From contig NZ_CP139148.1 in the NCBI RefSeq assembly GCF_034058155.1, forward strand, positions 1,240,001-1,304,000: a DNA stretch of 64,000 bases. Reading direction: 5' to 3'. The stretch is from Flavobacterium sp. KACC 22761. GTDB lineage: Bacteria > Bacteroidota > Bacteroidia > Flavobacteriales > Flavobacteriaceae. Shown here piece by piece: positions 8,983-17,728 of the stretch (positions are counted from its first letter, which is position 1; each line of letters starts with the position of its first letter). The position numbers and the translations under genes were made by a program. Below the pieces are notes generated by a model, which saw only the letters and a list, made by a program, of their open reading frames with translations, was not told the DNA's origin and searched no databases.

Positions 8983-9726
8983 ATGAAAAATATAGTATAT
9001 CTCTTTTTATTGATCACACAGGTTTTCTTTGCTCAAAGCTTTGAAAAAGGAAATGCCATGTATCAAAGAGGCAATTATCAAGAAGCTATTCAGGCTTATG
9101 AAGCTGTTATAAAAGAAAACAAACAAGAATCGGCTGAATTGTATTTTAATTTGGCAAACAGTTATTATAAGCTGAACAAAGTGGCACCGGCAATTTACAA
9201 TTATGAAAAAGCTTTAGTTTTAAAACCTCATGATCCTGAAACGCTGAACAATTTAAAATTTGCCAAAAAACTGACTATAGACGAAATCAAAGAAGTGCCA
9301 AAAGTAGGTTTCGCAAAATTGATTCAGAATTTTACTGGCATTTTTGATTATAATACTTGGGCCAAAATCTCTGTTGGAATTGCGTTTCTTTTTCTTTTGA
9401 GTTTTATCGGGTATTATTTTTCACAAATTACGCTTACGAAGAGAATTTATTTCATCGGAATGTTTGTTCTTTTACTTGTTTTAGGATTAAGCGTTTCAGC
9501 AGGAATGTCTGAAAAAAATCATTTTGACAATGACCGTCCGGCAATTGTTTTTGCAGAATTAAGCGAAGTTCGCAGCGAACCACAAAAAGGTGGCGCCGCT
9601 ATTTTCTTATTACATGAAGGTGCAAAAGTTTATGTAACCGAAGTTTTAGGCCAATGGAAAAAAATCGAATTAACTGACGGAACCGAAGGTTGGATTGATA
9701 GTTCGACTATTAAAGAAGTGAAGTAA
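8983..9726 (+). CDS. batE: BatE: TPR and SH3-domain protein
   Basis: 247 residues. A signal peptide ends at the A-Q near residue 18, two TPR units cover about 20-95, two transmembrane helices lie near 127-147 and 153-172, and a bacterial SH3 domain occupies about 184-247 (E-V-R-S-E-P and G-W-I-D strands). It is the last gene of the operon: a strong terminator follows directly. It likely joins BatC in a periplasmic scaffold. The family call is firm and the mechanism unknown. Confidence 0.92.
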   Translation: MKNIVYLFLLITQVFFAQSFEKGNAMYQRGNYQEAIQAYEAVIKENKQESAELYFNLANSYYKLNKVAPAIYNYEKALVLKPHDPETLNNLKFAKKLTIDEIKEVPKVGFAKLIQNFTGIFDYNTWAKISVGIAFLFLLSFIGYYFSQITLTKRIYFIGMFVLLLVLGLSVSAGMSEKNHFDNDRPAIVFAELSEVRSEPQKGGAAIFLLHEGAKVYVTEVLGQWKKIELTDGTEGWIDSSTIKEVK

Positions 9727-9745
9727 AAGTTTTAAATTTTCAAAA

Positions 9746-9794
9746 TAAAAAAATCCCGAATTCCAACTTTCAACTTGGCGTTCGGGATTTTTTT
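9746..9794 (+). terminator. Rho-independent terminator after batE
   Basis: AAAATCCCGAA is complementary to TTCGGGATTTT across an approximately 20-base loop, and a run of T follows. It ends the moxR-bat transcription unit. The A-rich left arm means it can also act on the leftward gene from the other side. Confidence 0.85.
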
Positions 9795-9909
9795 ATTGAT
9801 ATTTTTTCAAACCGCTTTTTTTTAAAAATCACCAATCATGATATAACAAAAACCGCTTTATAAAAACCATTGAATCTAAATTAACTTATATCATTTATAC
9901 GGTTAAATA

Positions 9910-10479
9910 TTAAAAAGTATAGATTTTTAAAGGCGTCACACAATAATCCAATTTTATATCCGATTCAAAAACATCCTCAATCTGATTTTCGGCTTTAAAA
10001 AAAGAAAGTCCGATTTTTATAGTTTCTGGTCGGCATTCTGATAAGAATTTATCATAAAACCCTTTTCCGTAACCAACCCGATTTCCATTTTCATCAAAAG
10101 CCAGAAGCGGTACAAAAACTACATCAATATTTGAACTCTGAACTTGAAGTCCGTTTACAGGTTCTGGAATATTATATTCGTTCTTTTTGATTTTTGTATT
10201 ATCGGTCAAAAGAAAATGCGTCATTTGGCGGGTTTCAAAATCACTTTTCGAAATCACAATTTCTTTGTCTTTTCCTGAAAGTAGATGTAAAATAAACTCG
10301 GTATCTACTTCTTTATGTTCAACTATGGGAAGAAAAACATGAAAATAGGTTTTATCCCAAATTGGAAGCTGAATTAAATTATTGGCTATAGCCAAACTTT
10401 TTTCTTCAATTTCCTCTTCAGAAAGTGTTTTACGAAGATTTTTATACTGTAGTCTAAGTTCTTTTTTATTCGTCGCCAT
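9910..10479 (-). CDS. 5-formyltetrahydrofolate cyclo-ligase
   Basis: 189 residues, normal for the enzyme that converts 5-formyltetrahydrofolate to 5,10-methenyltetrahydrofolate with ATP in the cytosol. The family hallmark GYGKGFYDKFL lies near residues 138-148, and the N-terminal LRLQYKNLRKTLS-like helix carries the usual basic residues. Its first 14 bp overlap the end of the upstream deacylase-family gene, so the two are probably co-transcribed leftward. The Flavobacterium symbol is not certain, so none is given. Confidence 0.93.
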   Translation of the reverse strand: MATNKKELRLQYKNLRKTLSEEEIEEKSLAIANNLIQLPIWDKTYFHVFLPIVEHKEVDTEFILHLLSGKDKEIVISKSDFETRQMTHFLLTDNTKIKKNEYNIPEPVNGLQVQSSNIDVVFVPLLAFDENGNRVGYGKGFYDKFLSECRPETIKIGLSFFKAENQIEDVFESDIKLDYCVTPLKIYTF

Positions 10480-11446
10480 CTATTGGGCTATTTTTAGATA
10501 AATGATAAATTGCATCGCCCTCGTATACAATAGGAGAATGATTAGCATTGATTACAAATCCATCGTGAGGTGCTTTTACCTTTTGCTCAAATTTTCCAAA
10601 CGGATCTGTAATAATAGCCAAGATAGTACCTTTAGTAACAAATTTCCCAACTAAATTAAAATCATGCAGCAAACCGGAACATTTCGCTCTTAGCCAGAAC
10701 GAATATTTTATATAAATAGAAGGCATTGGTGCAGCTTCGACAAGCTGTTTTGAATCGAGCATTTCCAAATAATGCAATAGTCGTTTTACTCCCAGAACAC
10801 CTTCGTTGGCAATATCATTATTGATGTCCAAAGATTTTCCACCTTCAAAAAGCAGCATTTTTACATTGGCACTTTCAGAAGTTTTTCTAAAAGAGCCACT
10901 TATATTTTTAGAATACAAAGTAAAAGGCGCATTAAAAACATCAGCCAAAACTTTCAATTCGGGATTATTCTCGGTGATTCTAATTTGTGGCGCATTGAAT
11001 CTGCTGGCGCCTCCGGCATGAAAATCAACTGCATAATCCAAAATTGGCAAAATTTCTTCTACAATATGATAGGCAAAACGGCTTGCAAGTGAACCTTTTT
11101 TGCTTCCCGGAAAAACTCGGTTTAAATCCCGTCCGTCAGGAAACTCACGTGACTTGTTTACAAAACCGTACATGTTGATAATAGGAATACAAATAATAGT
11201 TCCTTTAGCCGGTTTATTTATTTTTTTGCTGATAATTTGCCTTACGATTTCTACTCCGTTTATTTCATCGCCGTGAATTCCGGCTGAAAATAAAACAACT
11301 GGACCTTCAATTTTTGAACGGCGTACAATTACCGGAATATTAAGTTTTGTTGTAGTGTGCAATCTTGCGATTTCAACGTTAATTGTTCTGCTTTCTCCCG
11401 GCAAAATTGTTTCGTCGAAAATAACTAAGGGCTTATTATTTTTCAT
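10466..11446 (-). CDS. Succinylglutamate desuccinylase/aspartoacylase-family zinc hydrolase
   Basis: 326 residues of the M14-like AstE/AspA family. Zinc-site motifs are visible: G-I-H-G-D-E near residue 57-62 (His and Glu ligands) and DFHAGG near 140-145 (third His), with the arginine-bearing DGRDLNRVFPG between them. A C-terminal beta domain resembles a lipoyl-like barrel (HDGFVINANHSPIVYEGD). The family removes acyl groups from N-acyl amino acids or related amides; the substrate here cannot be told. It overlaps the folate gene by 14 bp. Confidence 0.9.
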   Translation of the reverse strand: MKNNKPLVIFDETILPGESRTINVEIARLHTTTKLNIPVIVRRSKIEGPVVLFSAGIHGDEINGVEIVRQIISKKINKPAKGTIICIPIINMYGFVNKSREFPDGRDLNRVFPGSKKGSLASRFAYHIVEEILPILDYAVDFHAGGASRFNAPQIRITENNPELKVLADVFNAPFTLYSKNISGSFRKTSESANVKMLLFEGGKSLDINNDIANEGVLGVKRLLHYLEMLDSKQLVEAAPMPSIYIKYSFWLRAKCSGLLHDFNLVGKFVTKGTILAIITDPFGKFEQKVKAPHDGFVINANHSPIVYEGDAIYHLSKNSPIDGDE

Positions 11447-11491
11447 GTAGAATTATAAAAGCTAAATATAGAAATTATTCTTTTGATTTCG

Positions 11492-11499
11492 TAAATTTG
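11492..11499 (+). promoter_or_regulatory. Bacteroidetes -7 element upstream of uvrC
   Basis: TAAATTTG matches TAnnTTTG. It lies 82 bp upstream of the uvrC start in the gap between two divergent genes. No well-spaced TTG -33 partner is present, so the call rests on the -7 match alone. Confidence 0.45.
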
Positions 11500-11580
11500 A
11501 TTCTAAATCAGTGTTAAGCTTTTTTCAGAAATTGAAATGATTTTTGAACGCTTTTTCACAATCTTCAGAAACAAAACAGA

Positions 11581-13374
11581 ATGCAAAAACCGTCCTTAGA
11601 TCTTCAAATTCTTACCTTGCCTGACAATCCGGGCGTTTATCAATATTACGATAAAGACGGGAAGATCTTATACGTTGGGAAAGCCAAAAATTTAAAAAAA
11701 AGGGTTTCCTCCTATTTCAATAAAATTCACGATACAGCCAAAACGAATGTTTTGGTCAAAAAAATCGTAACCATAAAACACATCGTAGTTCCAACGGAAA
11801 CGGATGCGCTTTTGTTAGAAAACAATCTAATCAAAACGCTGCAGCCACGTTATAATGTATTGTTGCGTGATGACAAAAGTTATCCTTGGATTTGCATTAA
11901 AAAAGAACCTTTTTCGAGAATATTTTCAACACGAAGAATGGTCAAAGACGGATCTGAATATTTTGGCCCTTATACAAATTTCAAAACGGTTCACACGATT
12001 TTGGAATTAATCAAAGAATTGTATCCGTTGCGAACTTGCAATTACGATTTAAGCAAATCCAATATTGATTCTGGCAAATTCAAAGTGTGCTTGGAATATC
12101 ATATTGGCAATTGCAAAGGTCCGTGCGAAGGTTTGGAACCGTTGGAAGAATATCAAAGACAAGTGAATGCGATTCGCGAAATTTTGAAAGGAAATTTCAA
12201 AGAAAGCTTAAAGGATTTCAAAAAGATAATGAATAATTATGCGCAGAATCTGCAATTTGAAGAGGCGCAAAAAATCAAAGAAAAGATTGAAGTTTTGGAA
12301 AATTACCAATCCAAATCTACGATCATCAATCCGAAAATTACCAATGTTGATGTTTTTTCAATTGTTTCTGACGAAAGCGCCGCTTATGTAAACTTTCTGC
12401 AAATTTCCCACGGCTCAATTATTCGTTCGCATACTTTGGAAATGAAGAAAAAGCTGGACGAAAGTGATGAAGAATTATTGGAACTTGCCATTATTGAACT
12501 TCGTGAACGTTTTGAATTATTATCAAAAGAAATCATCGTTCCGTTTGAAATTGATTTGGGCGAAAACATCAAAACAACAGTGCCACAACTTGGAGACAAA
12601 AAACAGATTCTGGATTTATCAATCAGGAATGCAAAATTCTACCGAATCGAACAATTAAAACAATTGCAAATTGTAGATCCGGACAGACATACAAACCGAA
12701 TCATGGCGCAAATGCAAAAAGACTTACGTTTGCCTGTTGAACCGCGTCACATTGAATGTTTTGATAACTCGAATATTCAAGGAACAAATCCCGTGGCAGC
12801 CTGTGTGGTTTTTAAAGACGGAAAACCAAGCAAAAAAGATTATCGCCATTTTAATGTAAAAACCGTTGAAGGTCCTGATGATTTTGCTTCGATGACCGAA
12901 ATCGTGGGCCGACGCTATAAAAGATTGTTAGAAGAAAATGAACCTTTGCCACAATTAATCATTATTGACGGTGGAAAAGGACAACTTTCAGCCGCATTAA
13001 AAAGCATAGACGAATTGGGTTTACGCGGAAAAATTGCCATTATCGGGATTGCAAAACGCCTTGAAGAACTATTTTATCCAGGCGATTCGATTCCGTTATA
13101 TTTAGACAAAAAGTCCGAAACTTTAAAAGTGATTCAGCAATTGCGTAACGAAGCACACCGATTCGGAATCACATTTCACCGCGATAAACGAAGCAAAGCC
13201 GCACTAAATTCATCTGTTGAAAGCATTCCTGGAATTGGAGAAAAAACAATGCTGACTTTGATACAGCATTTTAAAAGTGTTAAAAGATTGAAATTAGCAA
13301 CAGAAAAAGAAATTTCGGATGTTATTGGGGTTTCAAAAGCCAAAAAAATTGTCGACTTTTACAAAACCAACTAG
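11581..13374 (+). CDS. uvrC: UvrABC excinuclease subunit C
   Basis: 597 residues, the usual UvrC length. It makes both incisions around damaged bases after UvrAB loading. The GIY-YIG nuclease (GVYQYYDKDGKILYVGKAKN) begins at residue 19. A UvrB-binding UVR motif lies near 220-255, the RNase H-like nuclease begins at HIECFDNSNIQG near 395, and helix-hairpin-helix motifs (IPGIGEKTMLTLIQHF) end the protein. The gap to the next gene is 9 bp, so co-transcription with the patatin gene is likely. Confidence 0.97.
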   Translation: MQKPSLDLQILTLPDNPGVYQYYDKDGKILYVGKAKNLKKRVSSYFNKIHDTAKTNVLVKKIVTIKHIVVPTETDALLLENNLIKTLQPRYNVLLRDDKSYPWICIKKEPFSRIFSTRRMVKDGSEYFGPYTNFKTVHTILELIKELYPLRTCNYDLSKSNIDSGKFKVCLEYHIGNCKGPCEGLEPLEEYQRQVNAIREILKGNFKESLKDFKKIMNNYAQNLQFEEAQKIKEKIEVLENYQSKSTIINPKITNVDVFSIVSDESAAYVNFLQISHGSIIRSHTLEMKKKLDESDEELLELAIIELRERFELLSKEIIVPFEIDLGENIKTTVPQLGDKKQILDLSIRNAKFYRIEQLKQLQIVDPDRHTNRIMAQMQKDLRLPVEPRHIECFDNSNIQGTNPVAACVVFKDGKPSKKDYRHFNVKTVEGPDDFASMTEIVGRRYKRLLEENEPLPQLIIIDGGKGQLSAALKSIDELGLRGKIAIIGIAKRLEELFYPGDSIPLYLDKKSETLKVIQQLRNEAHRFGITFHRDKRSKAALNSSVESIPGIGEKTMLTLIQHFKSVKRLKLATEKEISDVIGVSKAKKIVDFYKTN

Positions 13375-13383
13375 CTGTTTTTT

Positions 13384-15666
13384 ATGTACTTTAAAAAAGT
13401 GTTCATGCCAAATATTCGGTCAAAAGGATTTCCTTCCAAATTTATCTGGAACGCAGTGGTCGTATTTTTTGCGCTAATTCTTCTGCCTGAAAAATCATTT
13501 TCTCAAGACATAAAACAAGACAGCATAAAAAGACCCAAAATTGGCTTGGTTTTGAGTGGCGGTGGCGCTAAAGGGTTTGCCCATATTGGGGTTTTGAAAG
13601 TTCTGGAAGAAGCAGGAATCAAAATCGATTATATTGGAGGAACTAGTATGGGAGCGGTAATTGGCGGACTTTATGCTACTGGTTACAACGCTACGCAAAT
13701 TGATTCCATTTTCAAAAAAACCAATTTTGATGAATTGATAAACGATTATATTCCGCGTTCATCTAAAAACTTTTACGGCAAAAAAAACGACGAATTATAT
13801 GCTATTACTTTGCCTTTTAGCAATTTCAGAATAGGAATTCCAGAAGCACTTTCAAAAGGAACATACAATTACAATCTTTTGAGCAGTTTGACCAGAAATG
13901 TTCGTCATGTTCGAGATTTCAATAATTTGCCAACTCCGTTTTTATGTATTGCAACAAATATTGAAACTGGCGAAGAAGTATTGCTCAATAAAGGAAATTT
14001 GGTACAGGCAATGATGGCCAGCGCCGCATTTCCATCGTTATTCACACCTGTCGAAATTGATGGAAAACTTCTAGTCGATGGTGGCGTGGTAAACAATTAC
14101 CCAATTCAGGAAGTGCGCAATCTTGGTGCCGACCTTATAATAGGAGTCGATGTGCAAGATGATTTGCAAAACAGAAAAGGCCTAAAAAATGCTACCAGAA
14201 TTTTGGTTCAGATCACGAATCTGCAATCGATCGAGAAAATGAAAAGCAAAAGAAAAGAAACAGATATTTATATCAAACCCGATATTCGCGATTTTGGTGT
14301 AATTTCATTCGACCGAGGCGAAGAAATTATCCGAAAAGGCGAAGAAGCAACTTTTGCAGTTTATGAAAAAATCAAAACATTAGTAACCGAAGAAACTTTT
14401 TATAAAAAACCAAAACTAAAAGTCGACAATGATACTTTAGAAATACAAAAAATCAATGTCGATAAATTAGACAATTATACCAAAGAATATATTAACGGAA
14501 AACTCCGTTTTAAACCGGAAAGCACAATTACCTATGATGATTTAAAAACGGGAATGAATAATTTGGACGCGACCCAAAACTTTAGTACAATTTCATATTG
14601 TTTACAAGCAGGAGATGAAAACAAAGATAATTTAGATTTAGTACTGAAAGAAAACCCAACGCAGACTTACTTGAAACTCGGACTTCATTACGATGGACTT
14701 TATAAAAGTGCTATTTTATTAAATTTAACGCACAAAAAAACCTTCATGAAAAATGACGTTACCTCCTTGGATATTATTTTAGGAGATAATTTCAGATACG
14801 ATTTTAATTATTACATAGAAAACGGATTCAACATCAGTTTTGGTTTTCGTTCAAGACTAAATCAATTTAATCGAAATGTAACTACAAGCATAAGCAGGCT
14901 CGAACAATCCAATCCCGATGTCAATCTTATCAATGTTGATTTTTTTGATCTTACCAATCAGGCTTATTTTCAAACCATATTTGTCCAAAAATTCCTCATG
15001 GGTGGCGGTTTAGAATATAAATATTTGAAAATCGATACACCAACACTTGCAAACGAAGGAAATATAATTGACAAAAGTAATTACTTCAGTGTTTTTGGGT
15101 ATTTGAAATACGATTCATTAGACAAGAAAACCTTTCCGCGTTCAGGATTGTATTTCTCTGGTGATGTGCAAACTTATTTAGCATCATCTGATTATACGAA
15201 TGCTTTCAAACCGTTTTCGATGGCTAAAGCCGAAATTGCTTTTGCCAAAACATTCTTCAAACGCGCAACTTTTAAAATTGGCGCCGATGCCGGATTTAAT
15301 ATAGGAAGTGATAGCGTACCTTTTTTCGATTATATCTTGGGAGGTTATGGCTATAATAAAATCAACAATTTCAATTATTTCTACGGTTATGACTTTCTAA
15401 GCATTTCGGGAAACAGTTACATCAAAACTGATATCACGTTAGATTATGAAATTTTCAAGAAAAATCATGTGAACTTTTCTGCCAACTTTGCTAATCTTGG
15501 CGATGATATTTTCGCAACAGTAGATTGGATTTCAATGCCAAAATATACAGGTTATGCTTTAGGTTACGGATTAGAAACTATCATTGGACCAATTGAAGTC
15601 AAACAATCGTGGTCGCCAGAAATGTCGAAAAGCTTTACTTGGTTTAGCATCGGATTTTTATTCTAA
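13384..15666 (+). CDS. Patatin-like phospholipase with C-terminal outer-membrane barrel
   Basis: 760 residues. After a hydrophobic signal segment (about 20-40, cleavage after SFSQ) comes a patatin domain with an oxyanion loop SGGGAKG (58-64), nucleophile elbow GTSMG (Ser88) and catalytic Asp232 in VDGG. A POTRA-like region follows near 350-430, and the remainder alternates like a BamA/surface-antigen beta barrel ending in F. This is the fused patatin-barrel family of Gram-negative bacteria, which resembles type V secreted PlpD. Met8 is an equally plausible start. Lipid acyl hydrolysis at the outer membrane is inferred. Confidence 0.92.
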   Translation: MYFKKVFMPNIRSKGFPSKFIWNAVVVFFALILLPEKSFSQDIKQDSIKRPKIGLVLSGGGAKGFAHIGVLKVLEEAGIKIDYIGGTSMGAVIGGLYATGYNATQIDSIFKKTNFDELINDYIPRSSKNFYGKKNDELYAITLPFSNFRIGIPEALSKGTYNYNLLSSLTRNVRHVRDFNNLPTPFLCIATNIETGEEVLLNKGNLVQAMMASAAFPSLFTPVEIDGKLLVDGGVVNNYPIQEVRNLGADLIIGVDVQDDLQNRKGLKNATRILVQITNLQSIEKMKSKRKETDIYIKPDIRDFGVISFDRGEEIIRKGEEATFAVYEKIKTLVTEETFYKKPKLKVDNDTLEIQKINVDKLDNYTKEYINGKLRFKPESTITYDDLKTGMNNLDATQNFSTISYCLQAGDENKDNLDLVLKENPTQTYLKLGLHYDGLYKSAILLNLTHKKTFMKNDVTSLDIILGDNFRYDFNYYIENGFNISFGFRSRLNQFNRNVTTSISRLEQSNPDVNLINVDFFDLTNQAYFQTIFVQKFLMGGGLEYKYLKIDTPTLANEGNIIDKSNYFSVFGYLKYDSLDKKTFPRSGLYFSGDVQTYLASSDYTNAFKPFSMAKAEIAFAKTFFKRATFKIGADAGFNIGSDSVPFFDYILGGYGYNKINNFNYFYGYDFLSISGNSYIKTDITLDYEIFKKNHVNFSANFANLGDDIFATVDWISMPKYTGYALGYGLETIIGPIEVKQSWSPEMSKSFTWFSIGFLF

Positions 15667-15980
15667 CGCTTAAACAAAGAATTATTCAATAAAATCGCGC
15701 TATTTTTTTGCTATCAAAAATTTATATCGAAAAAAAATAAAATAATTAGTGTTATAATTAATATAATTTATAATTTTACTCGGCAAAAATTACGACATTT
15801 GTTATAATGAAAACAAAATGGACAGGTTTATTAGAGTATCTTCAATTCCTCATCAAGAGAAATCCTGAGTGAAGCTATCGAATTGAGATAATTAGTCAAT
15901 ACTAAAATTGAGCTAATTGTCTGTTCACGCAATTCAAATTTTCGAATTATCTAATTCATAAATTATCTAATTGAAAAGCC
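15667..15980. other. Intergenic region before hmgA, AT-rich, with self-complementary words and a possible 21-residue ORF
   Basis: No full gene is visible. The left half is AT-rich and free of a clear -7 element. The right half (15870-15965) repeats and inverts the words ATAATTAG and AATTATCTAATT, the same vocabulary as the two spacers flanking the S23 gene at 17281. A short open frame at 15807-15872 is listed separately. Confidence 0.5.
15807..15872 (+). CDS. Possible very small protein (21 residues)
   Basis: An ATG-to-TGA frame encodes 21 residues, beginning MKTKWTGLLEYLQF and ending KRNPE, with an amphipathic character. There is no Shine-Dalgarno and no assigned promoter. It has no run of Phe or Tyr codons that would make it an attenuator leader for the aromatic catabolic gene that follows. 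It may be chance; conservation in relatives is what would settle it. Confidence 0.25.
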   Translation: MKTKWTGLLEYLQFLIKRNPE

Positions 15981-17138
15981 ATGCCATTATATCATAAACT
16001 TGGAGATTTTCCGCAAAAAAGACACACCCAATTTGAAAAACCAAACGGAGGGTTTTATTACGAGCAATTGTTTGGAACCGAAGGTTTTCACGGACATTCG
16101 TCATTGTCATATCACGTACACAGACCTACGCAGGTTAAAGAAATTTTAAATTCTTATTCGGTTGAGCCAAAAATTGCAATCGGAAAAAATATAAAATCAC
16201 TTCTTTTTAAAGGTTTTGAACTAAAACCAGAAAACGACTTTCTAGACAGCCGAAAAGCAATGTTAGTTAATAAAGACTGCATTATTGGTTTGGCTGCGCC
16301 GAAAGAATCGCTTCGAAATTATTTCTACAAAAATGCCGATGCCGATGAAATGCTTTTCATCCACAGAGGAAAAGGAAAATTAAGAACCATGTTAGGAAAT
16401 ATTCCGTTTGAATATGGCGATTATTTGATTATTCCACGCGGTATTATCTATCAAATTGATTTTGAAACGGAAGATAACAGACTATTTTATGTCGAATCGT
16501 ATTCTCCATTTTATACTCCAAAACGTTATAAAAACCAATCAGGTCAGCATTTAGAACATTCTCCGTTTTGTGAGCGTGATTTTATTTTGCCAAATGAATT
16601 GGAAACACACGATGAAAAAGGTGATTTTTTAATTAAAATCAAAAAAGAAGGCATGATTCACGAAGTGGTTTATGCTACACATCCTTTTGACGTTGTGGGT
16701 TGGGACGGATATAATTTCCCATACGGGTTTTCAATTCACAATTTCGAACCTATTACGGGACGCGTTCATCAACCGCCACCGGTACATCAAACTTTTGAAA
16801 CGGCAACTTTTGTCGTTTGTTCTTTCTGCCCAAGACTTTACGATTATCATCCGAAAGCCATTCCGGCGCCGTACAATCACAGCAATATAGATTCTGACGA
16901 AGTACTATATTATGTTGATGGCGATTTTATGAGCCGTAATAATATTGAGCAAGGTCATATCACTTTACACCCTAAAGGAATTCCGCACGGACCAGCGCCA
17001 GGCGCAATGGAACGCAGTATTGGTCATAAAGAAACTCAGGAATTAGCCGTAATGGTGGATACTTTCAGACCATTAATGGTTACGGAAGAAGCTATGGGTC
17101 TGGATGATGGACAATATTATAAATCCTGGACGGAGTAA
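15981..17138 (+). CDS. hmgA: Homogentisate 1,2-dioxygenase
   Basis: 385 residues of cupin-fold homogentisate dioxygenase, which opens the homogentisate ring to maleylacetoacetate in tyrosine breakdown. The iron ligands can be placed as His300 (in APYNHSN), Glu307 (SDEVLYYVDGDF) and His336 (GIPHGP). The protein is shorter than the ~440-residue human and Pseudomonas forms, as in other Bacteroidetes members. It is followed by an S23 gene and hppD, the preceding enzyme of the pathway, on the same strand. Confidence 0.93.
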   Translation: MPLYHKLGDFPQKRHTQFEKPNGGFYYEQLFGTEGFHGHSSLSYHVHRPTQVKEILNSYSVEPKIAIGKNIKSLLFKGFELKPENDFLDSRKAMLVNKDCIIGLAAPKESLRNYFYKNADADEMLFIHRGKGKLRTMLGNIPFEYGDYLIIPRGIIYQIDFETEDNRLFYVESYSPFYTPKRYKNQSGQHLEHSPFCERDFILPNELETHDEKGDFLIKIKKEGMIHEVVYATHPFDVVGWDGYNFPYGFSIHNFEPITGRVHQPPPVHQTFETATFVVCSFCPRLYDYHPKAIPAPYNHSNIDSDEVLYYVDGDFMSRNNIEQGHITLHPKGIPHGPAPGAMERSIGHKETQELAVMVDTFRPLMVTEEAMGLDDGQYYKSWTE

Positions 17139-17140
17139 TA

Positions 17141-17276
17141 ATTAGAAAATGTGGCAATTAGATAATTAGAAAATGCTTTTGAAACCACATAAATTAGAAA
17201 ATTCAAATAATTAATTTGTAATTTTAAACCTACAAATTAAATTATCTCATTTTCAAATTTTCTAATTATGACATTT
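17141..17276. repeat. Palindromic spacer A1, left of the S23 gene
   Basis: The 30 bases beginning AAAATGTGGCAATTAG near 17146 pair with the complement of about 17246-17276 at roughly 25 of 30 positions, so the spacer folds on itself. Its first arm (17141-17162) matches 17644-17665 on the far side of the S23 gene at 21 of 22 positions, and AAATTATCTCATTTTC at 17239-17254 recurs exactly at 17692-17707. The S23 gene is thus bracketed by two copies of one palindromic spacer. Confidence 0.75.
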
Positions 17277-17280
17277 TAAA

Positions 17281-17640
17281 ATGACCTTCAACGAAAAATA
17301 CAAAGACAACGCTCTTTTAATTAAAACTTTCAATTTCGCATTAAATATAATTGACTACACAACCGAACTTCAAGATCAAAAGAAGTTCGTAATTGCAAAT
17401 CAACTATTAAAAAGCGGAACATCAATTGGAGCAAATTCAAAAGAGTCGCAAAACGCAGAAAGTAAAGCAGATTTTATTCATAAATTAAAAATTGCAATTA
17501 AAGAGGCAGATGAAACAGAATATTGGTTGTTTTTATGTGATGCTCATAGAGAATATCCAAATTGCAAGCGTCTAATAAATGATCTTTCAGAAATTTTAAA
17601 AATTTTAAACAAAATAATATCAACATCTAAGAGAAATTAG
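17281..17640 (+). CDS. Four-helix-bundle (S23 / 23S rRNA intervening-sequence) protein, copy A
   Basis: 119 residues, helical throughout, with the family core KSGTSIGANSKESQNAES at about 44-61 and E-A-D-E-T-E-Y-W-L following. S23 proteins form pentameric four-helix bundles and were first found as genes inside 23S rRNA intervening sequences; the diversity-generating element protein Avd is a relative. The function is unknown. It has no obvious role in tyrosine breakdown, although it sits between hmgA and hppD. Both flanking spacers are near copies of the same inverted repeat, which suggests insertion as a unit. Confidence 0.9.
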   Translation: MTFNEKYKDNALLIKTFNFALNIIDYTTELQDQKKFVIANQLLKSGTSIGANSKESQNAESKADFIHKLKIAIKEADETEYWLFLCDAHREYPNCKRLINDLSEILKILNKIISTSKRN

Positions 17641-17643
17641 AAA

Positions 17644-17728
17644 ATTAGAAAATGTGTCAATTAGAAAATTATTTTTAATTATCTGCATTTAAAATTATCT
17701 CATTTTCTCATTATCAAATTATCTAATT
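17644..17728. repeat. Palindromic spacer A2, right of the S23 gene
   Basis: This is the second copy of the spacer at 17141-17276, shorter in the middle. ATTAGAAAATGTG and CAATTAGA are shared on the left arm and AAATTATCTCATTTTC on the right arm. Its own arms are also partly complementary, with about 20 of 30 positions pairing. It runs right up to the hppD start codon. Confidence 0.7.

Noticed and set aside
17281..17640. S23 gene as evidence of a nearby 23S rRNA gene
   Set aside because: No rRNA sequence flanks it; both S23 genes lie in protein operons.
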